Shown in pieces: positions 1 to 5,324 of a DNA stretch of 5,324 nucleotides. The stretch's first letter is position 1; the number at the start of each line of letters is the position of its first letter. Source of the DNA: Lysobacteraceae bacterium (GTDB lineage Bacteria > Pseudomonadota > Gammaproteobacteria > Steroidobacterales > Steroidobacteraceae); NCBI GenBank assembly GCA_012516015.1, contig JAAYXG010000640.1, positions 1 to 5,324 on the forward strand, in the 5' to 3' direction. The position numbers and the translations under genes are program-made. Below the pieces are notes generated by a model. The model ran no database searches, was not told where the DNA came from, and saw nothing but the letters and a program-made list of their open reading frames with translations.

Positions 1-10
1 ATCGTTCGTT

Positions 11-65
11 CCCTTGGGCTAAGGGGCTCCGGCTGTCGATCGACTCGTCAGAGCCCGGCCGGAGC
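11..65. repeat. Two small hairpins downstream of cheY
   Basis: Read on the minus strand after the cheY stop, an 8-base-pair stem pairs GCTCCGGC (58-65) with GCCGGAGC (26-33) across a 24-base loop. Next comes a 5-base-pair stem, CCCTT/AAGGG, at 11-25 with a 5-base loop. No T-run follows either, so these are not convincing terminators. They may be a degenerate spacer repeat before the next gene. Positions 1-76 contain no ATG, GTG or TTG on the minus strand, so no start of a following gene is visible. Confidence 0.4.
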
Positions 66-76
66 GCAGCGCCCTA

Positions 77-469
77 CTACGCGGCGTTCGCTTTCTGCTC
101 CAGGATCTTGTCGATCTTCTCTTTGAGCGTCACCGCGGTGAACGGCTTGATCACGTAACCGTTCACGCCGGCCTGTGCCGCTTCGATGATCTGCTCGCGC
201 TTCGCCTCGGCCGTGAGCATCAGCACAGGCAACTTCGCGAGCTTCGGATCGGCGCGCACGGCCTTGAGCAGCTCGAGCCCCGGCATGCCCGGCATATTCC
301 AATCCGTGATCAAGAAATCGAAGCCGCCAGACTTCAGCAGCGGCAGAGCCGTCTGACCGTCGTCTGCCTCGGTCACGTTCGCATAGCCGAGATCGTTCAA
401 CAGGTTCTTGATGATTCGACGCATCGTCGAGAAGTCGTCGACCACCAGAAACTTCATGTCTTTGCTCAC
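77..469 (-). CDS. cheY: Chemotaxis response regulator CheY
   Basis: Single-domain receiver protein of 130 residues, close to the usual 124-130 of CheY. Phosphorylated by CheA, it binds FliM in the motor switch and changes rotation. The receiver residues are all visible: acidic pair D11-D12, phospho-acceptor D56 (in ITDWNMPGM), T86, Y105 and K108 (in YVIKPF). The run [16 protein letters not shown] is typical of true CheY, and there is no output domain. The start is a GTG at 467-469, chosen because a GAGGAG ribosome site lies 6 bases upstream; the next in-frame ATG (455-457) would sit 18 bases from it. The gene follows fliA after a 108-base repeat-filled spacer and probably precedes cheZ, outside the window. 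It is probably read through from the flagellar operon; no convincing promoter of its own was found. Confidence 0.97.
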   Translation of the reverse strand: MSKDMKFLVVDDFSTMRRIIKNLLNDLGYANVTEADDGQTALPLLKSGGFDFLITDWNMPGMPGLELLKAVRADPKLAKLPVLMLTAEAKREQIIEAAQAGVNGYVIKPFTAVTLKEKIDKILEQKANAA

Positions 470-475
470 TTCAAT

Positions 476-481
476 CTCCTC
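476..481 (-). promoter_or_regulatory. Shine-Dalgarno of cheY, decides the GTG start
   Basis: GAGGAG on the minus strand, 6 bases before the GTG at 467-469. The spacing is optimal for the GTG and too long (18 bases) for the internal ATG, so the GTG start is preferred. Confidence 0.8.
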
Positions 482-488
482 AAAGATC

Positions 489-571
489 GGCTGGGGGCTG
501 GCGACTGGAGGCTGGGGCTAGAGAGTGCGTATCCTCGTCTTGCTCCAACCTCCAGCCCCCAGCCTCCAGCC
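489..571. repeat. Inverted pair of heptanucleotide arrays, fliA-cheY spacer
   Basis: The arms at 489-517 and 543-571 are inverted copies of 29 bases matching at 24 positions by hand alignment, with a 25-base loop. Each arm is built of about four heptads of the form CTGGNGN: on the plus strand ctggggg, ctggcga, ctggagg, ctggggc from 491 to 518; on the minus strand ctggagg, ctggggg, ctggagg, ttggagc. In the transcript this would fold into a long GC-rich hairpin. It begins 6 bases after the fliA stop and ends 7 bases before the cheY ribosome site. No U-run follows, so it is not a standard intrinsic terminator. It could be a REP/BIME-like element, an mRNA processing or stability site, or a neutral spacer repeat; the function is unknown. 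Confidence 0.8.
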
Positions 572-577
572 GCGTGC

Positions 578-1321
578 TCACGCTCTTTTCTCTGCGCGGT
601 CGCGCCAGTCGGCCAGTCGCGCCTTCAATCGCACGAGCGCCTGACCATGCAACTGACACACCCGCGACTCCGTGACCTTCAACACCGCACCGATCTCTTT
701 CAAGTTCAGCTCGTCGTCGTAATACAAAGACATCACGAGTCGCTCTCGCTCCGGGAGCTCTTCGATCGCACGAGCAAGAGCTGCCCTGAATCCGTCTTCC
801 GTCGCATCGAGAAACGGATCGGCACGCTCGTCCTCGATGTGCCCGAGCAGCGAATCGTCGTCGCCGTTCGTCTCATCGAGGCTCGCGATCCGACAGCTCG
901 CCGCATCCTGCGCGATCTTGTGGTACTCGCCGAGCGATATACCCATTCGATCCGCGATCTCGCCGTCGCGCGCTTCGCGGCCGAGCTCCGCTTCGATCTC
1001 GCGAATCGCCGCCGCCGCCGCACGCGCCTTGCGGTGCACGGAGCGCGGCGCCCAGTCCAACTTGCGAAGCGCATCGAGCATCGCACCGCGAATGCGTATG
1101 CCCGCGTACGTTTCGAAGCTCGCCCCGCGATCTGCCGTATAGTTCGCGGCGGCTTCCAACAAGCCGAGCATGCCGGCCTGAATCAAATCATCGACTTCCA
1201 CCGACGCCGGCAAGCGGCCCGCAAGGTGATATGCGATTCGCTTCACCAGCTCGGCGTGGCGCATCACCAATGCCTCGCTGTTCGCCACGCCGGAGACGGC
1301 CTTGTAGGCGCCGACGCTCAT
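578..1321 (-). CDS. fliA: Flagellar sigma factor FliA (sigma-28)
   Basis: RNA polymerase sigma factor of 247 residues (E. coli FliA is 239) that directs transcription of late flagellar, motor and chemotaxis genes. Region 2 is clear: VDDLIQAGMLGLLEAA at about 43-58, then the region 2.3-2.4 stretch around FETYAGIRIRGAMLDALRKL and DWAPRSVHRKAR (about 69-100). A region 3 segment follows, and region 4 carries LPERERLVMSLYY and the helix-turn-helix LNLKEIGAVLKVTESRVCQL (about 189-224). The frame stays open upstream to 1411, but the ATG at 1319-1321 is preferred: it overlaps the fleN stop as ATGA, has GGAGG 7 bases upstream, and gives the normal family length. The overlap implies translational coupling to fleN. 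In this family activity is held back by the anti-sigma factor FlgM, which is not in this window. Confidence 0.97.
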   Translation of the reverse strand: MSVGAYKAVSGVANSEALVMRHAELVKRIAYHLAGRLPASVEVDDLIQAGMLGLLEAAANYTADRGASFETYAGIRIRGAMLDALRKLDWAPRSVHRKARAAAAAIREIEAELGREARDGEIADRMGISLGEYHKIAQDAASCRIASLDETNGDDDSLLGHIEDERADPFLDATEDGFRAALARAIEELPERERLVMSLYYDDELNLKEIGAVLKVTESRVCQLHGQALVRLKARLADWRDRAEKRA

Positions 1322-2193
1322 TGCACGACCTCCAGGCGCACCTGAGGTTTGCGCACGAGCCGCTCCACGAAGAACTCGAGGTTGCCTCGCGGACAGTCCG
1401 GTACAGGCCACTTATCGGCCTTGAGCGCGAGTTTCTTGAATGCCCGCGACGCCGGACACGCCGGAAACGCCGCCACAACCGGACGCTGTTCACGAATCGC
1501 GCGGCGCAGGTACGGGTCATCGGGGATTTCCCCGATATAGTCGAGCGTGACATCCAGGAATCGGCCGGTTACGCGCTCGAGCTTGCGGAACAGGTGCTCG
1601 CCTTCGCCCGGCGACCGAACCATGTTCGCCAGAACGCGGAACGTCCTGATGCCGTGATTGCGGCTCATCACCTTCGTGAGCGCATACGCATCCGTCATCG
1701 ATGCCGGCTCGTCGCACACGACGAGCAGGACGTGCTGCGCGGCCTGCGTGAATTGAACGACGCTATGCGAGATGCCCGCCGACGTGTCGACGATCAGGGT
1801 GTCGAGCCGCGAGCTGAGCGCGCTGAACGCTTGCACGAGCCCGAGATGTCCCGCGGCCGGCAGGTTTGCGAGCTCGGCGACGCCCGATGCGCCGGGAACG
1901 ACGTGAAAGCCCTGCGGGGACTCGATGATGATCTCTTCGAGCGTGCGCTCGCCGGAGAGCACGTGCGCCATCGTGTGGCGCGGCGAGAGGCCGAGAAAGA
2001 CATCGACGTTGGCAAGACCCAAATCGCCGTCGAGCAGCATGACGCGTCGCCCGGCGGAAGTGAGCGCCGTTGCGAGATTCACAGCCACGCTCGTCTTGCC
2101 GACGCCCCCCTTTCCGCCCGTGACCGCAATCACCTGGACCGGGCCCGGCTGCGCCGCGCGCTTCAATCCGGATGTTTGCACTACTTCAATCAT
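1318..2193 (-). CDS. fleN: Flagellar number regulator FlhG/FleN (MinD-like ATPase)
   Basis: ParA/MinD-superfamily ATPase of 291 residues. In polar flagellates FleN/FlhG limits flagellar number by countering the master activator (FleQ/FlrA type) and by stimulating the GTPase of FlhF. Visible motifs: the deviant Walker A GGKGGVGKTS at about 26-35, with the signature lysine K28 and the P-loop lysine K33; LLDGDLGLANVD (D55, D57); the Walker B-like LIVDTSAG (D136); VVCDEPASMTDAYAL; and the typical C-terminal end PRGNLEFFVERLV. The N-terminal VVQTSGLKR resembles the DQAxxLR helix by which FlhG acts on FlhF. The ATG at 2191-2193 is chosen because a GGTGG lies 5 bases upstream; a GTG at 2200-2202 would add three residues and cannot be excluded. 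The stop overlaps the fliA start. The start overlaps the stop of the candidate small ORF. Confidence 0.96.
   Translation of the reverse strand: MIEVVQTSGLKRAAQPGPVQVIAVTGGKGGVGKTSVAVNLATALTSAGRRVMLLDGDLGLANVDVFLGLSPRHTMAHVLSGERTLEEIIIESPQGFHVVPGASGVAELANLPAAGHLGLVQAFSALSSRLDTLIVDTSAGISHSVVQFTQAAQHVLLVVCDEPASMTDAYALTKVMSRNHGIRTFRVLANMVRSPGEGEHLFRKLERVTGRFLDVTLDYIGEIPDDPYLRRAIREQRPVVAAFPACPASRAFKKLALKADKWPVPDCPRGNLEFFVERLVRKPQVRLEVVQ
1329..1333 (-). promoter_or_regulatory. Shine-Dalgarno of fliA inside the fleN end
   Basis: A perfect GGAGG on the minus strand, 7 bases before the fliA ATG and inside the last codons of fleN. It settles the fliA start at 1321 rather than an upstream in-frame start at 1411. 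Confidence 0.8.
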
Positions 2194-2384
2194 GAGAACC
2201 ACCGTCTGCGAATTGTTGATTTGCGGTTGCGCCCGAGCGATGTGCGCTTCGAGTACGGGCTCGGATGCACGATGATCGTCAGGAGCGACAGATCGATACG
2301 CGGGGCGCGATAGCTCGGCTTTCGCGCCGCCTCTTCGGTGCGCATCGCCCGATCCCTTGCAGCTTCTTTCTTACGCGAGCGCAT
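2190..2384 (-). CDS. Candidate small ORF between flhF and fleN, unknown function
   Basis: A possible 64-residue protein, not recognised. It would fill the otherwise empty 168-177-base gap between flhF and fleN. Its ATG at 2382-2384 lies inside the end of flhF (14-base overlap), with GGAG 6 bases upstream. Its TGA overlaps the fleN ATG as ATGA, the same junction seen between fleN and fliA. By hand count, residues 16-54 have G/C at third positions in 32 of 39 codons against 23 and 22 for positions 1 and 2, a coding-like pattern, although both ends lack it. The product is strongly basic (about 19 Arg/Lys of 64), with a short hydrophobic patch LSLLTIIV and an Arg-rich tail. No signal peptide or membrane segment is evident. 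Basic chance ORFs are common in GC-rich DNA, so it may be spurious. Confidence 0.35.
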   Translation of the reverse strand: MRSRKKEAARDRAMRTEEAARKPSYRAPRIDLSLLTIIVHPSPYSKRTSLGRNRKSTIRRRWFS

Positions 2385-3660
2385 GAGCGACTCCACCGAA
2401 ACGTCTGCGCAACAAGTCTTCGTCCGCTTCGGCGCCCGCCTTCCGCGGCAGCTCGACGGCGCGGGCGACGAGTTGATGTGCACGAGCGGGACTGATGTCT
2501 TCGGGAACGCGTTGACCGTCGGTCACATACGCGAGCGGCAACTGCGAGCGGATGAGCATCGACAACGATCCGCCAAGGCTCGTCGCTTCATCGAGCTTCG
2601 TGAGCACACAGCTTCGCGGTTGCGCCGGCGCAAACCGCTCGACCGCCTCCTCGATCGCGCCCGCCTGCGAAGCCGCCGACACGACGAGCGAGGTCTCCAA
2701 TCGATCGCTCGCGGCGGCGAGTGTCGCGAGCTCCTCTGCGAGGCGCGGATCGCGCTGGCTGTAGCCGGCCGTGTCGATCAATACCAAGCGCTTGTCGTCG
2801 AGATGATCGAGCAGCTGCGGGAGCTCACCGGGGCCGTCGGTCGCGTAGGCGGGAACGCCGAGCAACCTTCCCAAAGTGTGGATCTGCTCTTGCGCACCGA
2901 TGCGAATCGAATCGGTCGAGATCAACGCGATATCGCGTGGACCGTGACGCAACAGCCAGCGGGCCGCGAGCTTCGCGATCAGCGTGGTCTTTCCGACGCC
3001 GGTCGCACCGACCATCGCTACCACGCCGCCGGAATCGAGCCATCGCTCATCGATCACCGCGATGCGCCGCGCGATCAGTGCGAGCGAGAGACGATGCGCT
3101 TCCGCGAGCTCGAGCCGAGCGGGCAACTGGGCGACCAGCTCGGCGGCGAGATCTTGCGCAAGGCCGAGCACCGTAAGCTCCTTCAACAGCTCCGTTTGCA
3201 CCGGTGCGCGGCGCGACAGATCGTTCCAGGCGAGCGTCGCGAGCTGCGTCTCGAGCATACGGCGCAGCGTACGCAGCTCCTCATTCACATCGGAGCCGTA
3301 TTCGGGCAACTCGAAGCGGTCGTTCGCGAACTGCCGAGCGAAATCGGCAAAATCTCGTTCTGTCGTCTCCTGCCGTCCGCGCGCCACGTCGCGATCGCGC
3401 CCCTGCACGTGTGCCGTCGCCACGGACGAATGGGGGCGCGATTCGCTCGTTCGAGCGTCTACGCCGCCTGACGCGTTCGCTTCGACGTCGCGACCGTACG
3501 TATCGACCCCGCCGTCGTTGTCGTAGTCGACCGCAGCGACAACCTCCACGCCGCCGTTCACGCGACGCGTCGACAATATCACCGCATCGGGCCCCTGTGC
3601 CTCGCGCACGAGCCGCAGCGCTTGGCGCATGTCGGCGGCGCGGTAGTGTTTGAGTTTCAC
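2371..3660 (-). CDS. flhF: Flagellar placement GTPase FlhF
   Basis: SRP-family GTPase of 429 residues that directs the new flagellum to the cell pole and helps recruit early basal-body parts. The N-terminus has the FlhF pattern KLKHYRAADMRQALRLVRE followed by GPDAVILSTRRVNGGVEV (1-40). A variable, charged linker follows (about 45-150), then the N-type helical region, then the GTPase domain: P-loop VGATGVGKTT (217-226), TDSIRIGAQEQ (249-259) with the D/R/E residues of SRP GTPases, LIDTAGYSQRD (294-304) and the specificity motif TKLDEA (354-359). All are intact. The start is a GTG at 3658-3660 with GGAG 7 bases upstream; it matches the usual family N-terminus exactly. It follows flhA after a 169-base spacer filled by an inverted repeat and precedes its regulator gene fleN. 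Confidence 0.97.
   Translation of the reverse strand: MKLKHYRAADMRQALRLVREAQGPDAVILSTRRVNGGVEVVAAVDYDNDGGVDTYGRDVEANASGGVDARTSESRPHSSVATAHVQGRDRDVARGRQETTERDFADFARQFANDRFELPEYGSDVNEELRTLRRMLETQLATLAWNDLSRRAPVQTELLKELTVLGLAQDLAAELVAQLPARLELAEAHRLSLALIARRIAVIDERWLDSGGVVAMVGATGVGKTTLIAKLAARWLLRHGPRDIALISTDSIRIGAQEQIHTLGRLLGVPAYATDGPGELPQLLDHLDDKRLVLIDTAGYSQRDPRLAEELATLAAASDRLETSLVVSAASQAGAIEEAVERFAPAQPRSCVLTKLDEATSLGGSLSMLIRSQLPLAYVTDGQRVPEDISPARAHQLVARAVELPRKAGAEADEDLLRRRFGGVAHALA
2391..2394 (-). promoter_or_regulatory. Putative Shine-Dalgarno of the small ORF
   Basis: GGAG on the minus strand (within GGTGGAG), 6 bases before the ATG at 2382-2384, inside the last codons of flhF. It is meaningful only if the small ORF is translated. 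Confidence 0.35.
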
Positions 3661-3667
3661 GTGTTCG

Positions 3668-3671
3668 CTCC
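3668..3671 (-). promoter_or_regulatory. Shine-Dalgarno of flhF, supports the GTG start
   Basis: GGAG on the minus strand, 7 bases before the GTG at 3658-3660. No ATG alternative preserves the conserved N-terminal pattern of FlhF. Confidence 0.7.
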
Positions 3672-3679
3672 GCGAACCA

Positions 3680-3823
3680 GGGCTTGGGGCTTGGGGCTCG
3701 GGGCTTGGGCAAGAGCGTCAGACGGCCCCAGACGACCGACAGAGTTGACACGCACGCCCCATGCTCTCGAAAACACTCGCATCGCTCCTCTAACCCAAGC
3801 CCCACGCCCCATGCCCCATGCCC
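3680..3823. repeat. Inverted pair of heptanucleotide arrays, flhA-flhF spacer
   Basis: The arms at 3680-3709 and 3794-3823 are 30 bases each and are inverted copies matching at 26 positions, with an 84-base loop. On the plus strand the left arm is four heptads, ggcttgg, ggcttgg, ggctcgg, ggcttgg. On the minus strand the right arm is ggcatgg, ggcatgg, ggcgtgg, ggcttgg. The loop holds an extra fragment: the 12-mer cacgccccatgc at 3753-3764 recurs at 3803-3814. The element starts 6 bases after the flhA stop and ends 8 bases before the flhF ribosome site, mirroring the fliA-cheY spacer. Each arm has five runs of three or four G with 3-base spacers, so G-quadruplexes are possible. There is no U-run and no good promoter in the loop. 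Function unknown. Confidence 0.85.
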
Positions 3824-3829
3824 TCGTAA

Positions 3830-5324
3830 TCATCTGCCCACCGCTGTAACTAATCTGACCTTCCTGTTATCCGGAATTTCGTTCCACGCGAGCACGTGCA
3901 TGCTCGGTACGATCGAGCGCATGAAGCGCGCGAGCGTTTGGCGAAGCTGCGGCGGGACGAGCAGCACGGCCGGTTCCCCGCTGAGCTCTTGTCGTTGCGC
4001 CGCTTCGGCGAGACGGCGTTGCATGCGTTCGGCGAGGCCCGGCTCCAAACCGGGCGTCGCTGCGTTGTTGCCTGCAAGCGAGTTCGTGAGCAATTGCTCG
4101 AGCTCGGGCTCGAGCGTGATGACGGGCAGCTCGCTCGACATGCCAGCGATGTCTTGCACGATCTGCCGGCCGAGCGCGACGCGTACATGCGCCTGTAGCT
4201 GTGCCGGATCCTGCGTTCGGGCAGCGTGCTCCGCGAGCGTTTCGACGATCGTTCGCATGTTGCGGATCGGCACGCGCTCGGCGAGCAGACCCTGCAACGT
4301 TCGCACGACCGTGCTGAGCGGCAGGAGCCGCGGCGTCAGATCTTCGACGAGCTTCGGCGCCGTCTTCGCGAGCGTATTGAGGAGCTGCTGCACCTCTTCG
4401 TGCCCGAGCAGCTCGTGCGCGTGCGTCTGGATGATATGACTCAGGTGCGTTGCGACGACGGTGCTCGCATCCACGACCGTGTAGCCGAGCGTCTGCGCGT
4501 GATCGCGCGAACCCGGCTCGATCCACACCGCCTCCATACCGAACGCCGGATCGTGTGTTTCGATGCCGGCCAGCTTGCCGAACACCTTGCCCGGGTTGAT
4601 GGCAAGCTCGCGTTCCGGATAGATGACGCCTTCGCCGACCGGCACGCCGGCCAAGTTGATGCGATACGAGTTCGGCGCGAGATCGAGGTTGTCTCGGATA
4701 TGGACGGCCTGCACGAGAAAGCCGAGATCCTGCGTCAGCTTGCGGCGCACGCCGCGAATGCGTGCGAGCAGATCGCCGCCCTGCGCTTGATCGACGAGCG
4801 GCACGAGCCGATATCCGACTTCGAGACCGATGATGTCGACCGGCTGAACGTCATCCCAGGTGAGCTCGCGCGTTTCGGCCGCGGGCGGGGGCGGAGGCGG
4901 CGGCGAGTCGACGATCTCGGGCTCCGCGAGCGAGTGTTTGTGGAGCATCCAGGCAGCGCCGCCGCACAGCGCGGCCATCATCAGAAACACGACGTTCGGC
5001 ATACCGGGGATCAAGCCGATCACACACAGCAACGCCGCGGCGATGGCGAGCGCTCGCGGTTGGCCGAACAGTTGCTTCGCAAGCTCGCCGCCCATGTCTT
5101 GAGACTTCGACATGCGCGTCACGATGATCGCGACGGCGGTCGAGAGCAGCAGCGCCGGAATCTGTGCGACGAGGCCGTCGCCGATCGTCAACAGCGTGTA
5201 CACGCGCGCTGAGTCGCCGAAGGACATGTCGTGCGCCATCATGCCGATACAGATGCCGCCGATCATGTTGATGATCAGGATCAGAATGCCGGCCGTCGCG
5301 TCGCCGCGAACGAACTTGCTGGCA
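3830..5324 (-). CDS. flhA: Flagellar export gate protein FlhA, 5' end missing
   Basis: Core inner-membrane component of the flagellar type III secretion apparatus; its nonameric cytoplasmic ring receives chaperone-substrate complexes for export. About 497 residues are visible out of the roughly 690-700 usual. The open frame runs off the window at 5324, so about 200 N-terminal residues, including the FHIPEP signature, lie outside. The visible part begins ASKFVRGDATAGILI and shows the last membrane segments (fragment residues about 11-29, 41-70, 91-108, 110-127), with the conserved GDGLVAQIPALLLSTAVAIIVTR. A linker with seven consecutive prolines (141-147) follows, then the cytoplasmic domain with WIEPGSRDHAQTLGYTVVDA and THLSHIIQTHAHELLGHEEV. 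The reading frame is unbroken to the TGA at 3830-3832. It is probably the upstream gene of the same transcript as flhF. Confidence 0.98.
   Translation of the reverse strand, partial: ASKFVRGDATAGILILIINMIGGICIGMMAHDMSFGDSARVYTLLTIGDGLVAQIPALLLSTAVAIIVTRMSKSQDMGGELAKQLFGQPRALAIAAALLCVIGLIPGMPNVVFLMMAALCGGAAWMLHKHSLAEPEIVDSPPPPPPPAAETRELTWDDVQPVDIIGLEVGYRLVPLVDQAQGGDLLARIRGVRRKLTQDLGFLVQAVHIRDNLDLAPNSYRINLAGVPVGEGVIYPERELAINPGKVFGKLAGIETHDPAFGMEAVWIEPGSRDHAQTLGYTVVDASTVVATHLSHIIQTHAHELLGHEEVQQLLNTLAKTAPKLVEDLTPRLLPLSTVVRTLQGLLAERVPIRNMRTIVETLAEHAARTQDPAQLQAHVRVALGRQIVQDIAGMSSELPVITLEPELEQLLTNSLAGNNAATPGLEPGLAERMQRRLAEAAQRQELSGEPAVLLVPPQLRQTLARFMRSIVPSMHVLAWNEIPDNRKVRLVTAVGR

Noticed and set aside
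11..65. Hairpins after cheY taken as an intrinsic terminator
   Set aside because: Neither stem is followed by a T-run on the minus strand, and cheZ/cheA are expected downstream in this operon type.
484..491. GCCGATCT on the minus strand, resembling the sigma-28 -10 element, before cheY
   Set aside because: There is no matching -35 element at the required distance, and transcription from it would begin inside the cheY ribosome site.
1322..1411. A 30-residue N-terminal extension of FliA
   Set aside because: It would lie wholly inside fleN, it does not look like sigma-factor sequence, and the ATG at 1321 has a perfect ribosome site and an ATGA junction.
1231..2313. A 360-codon open frame on the plus strand opposite fleN and the fliA start
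   Set aside because: It is antisense to two clearly recognised genes, its translation is arginine-rich with no recognisable motif, and long antisense frames are expected in GC-biased coding DNA.
2338..3471. A 377-codon open frame on the plus strand opposite flhF
   Set aside because: Shadow of flhF with Arg/Glu-rich low-information sequence; FlhF motifs are intact on the other strand.
3745..3750. A perfect TTGACA on the plus strand in the flhA-flhF spacer
   Set aside because: No TATAAT-like box follows at 16-18 bases, and it would read antisense into flhA.
4226..5212. A 328-codon open frame on the plus strand opposite flhA
   Set aside because: Mirror of the FlhA coding frame; rich in Arg, Asp and His with no domain, while the minus-strand FlhA frame is unmistakable.

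Overview
The window is one continuous block of a polar-flagellum and chemotaxis operon, all read on the minus strand. In transcription order it holds flhA (3' two-thirds or so), flhF, a possible 64-residue small gene, flhG/fleN, fliA and cheY. The high GC content, the strong G/C bias at third codon positions and the order flhA-flhF-fleN-fliA-cheY point to a gammaproteobacterium with a polar flagellum, the arrangement known from Pseudomonas, Vibrio and Xanthomonas-type genomes. Genus cannot be read from the sequence. In those genomes cheZ and cheA usually follow cheY. Here the last 76 bases after cheY contain no start codon, so any cheZ lies beyond the edge.

Layout by position: 1-76 spacer after cheY with two hairpins; 77-469 cheY; 470-577 spacer filled by an inverted pair of heptanucleotide arrays; 578-1321 fliA; 1318-2193 fleN (4-base ATGA overlap with fliA); 2190-2384 candidate small ORF that closes the flhF-fleN gap and overlaps both neighbours; 2371-3660 flhF; 3661-3829 spacer filled by a second inverted pair of heptanucleotide arrays; 3830-5324 flhA, cut off at its 5' end by the window edge. 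No gene-free stretch exceeds 170 bases. No tRNA, rRNA, CRISPR array, transposase or clear intrinsic terminator was seen.

The genes form one programme. FlhA is the gate of the flagellar type III export machine. FlhF (SRP-type GTPase) and FlhG/FleN (MinD-type ATPase) set where and how many flagella are built. FliA is the sigma factor for late flagellar and chemotaxis genes. CheY is the regulator that binds the motor switch. All five known genes look intact in what is visible, with their key catalytic residues present, so this is ordinary core flagellar biology.

The parts that known genes do not explain are the spacers. The fliA-cheY and flhA-flhF gaps share one architecture: stop codon, 6 bases, heptad array, loop, inverted heptad array, 7-8 bases, Shine-Dalgarno. 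The flhA-flhF pair also forms textbook G-quadruplex motifs on opposite strands. The flhF-fleN gap is spanned by the small overlapping ORF. I do not see evidence for a wholly new system beyond these.
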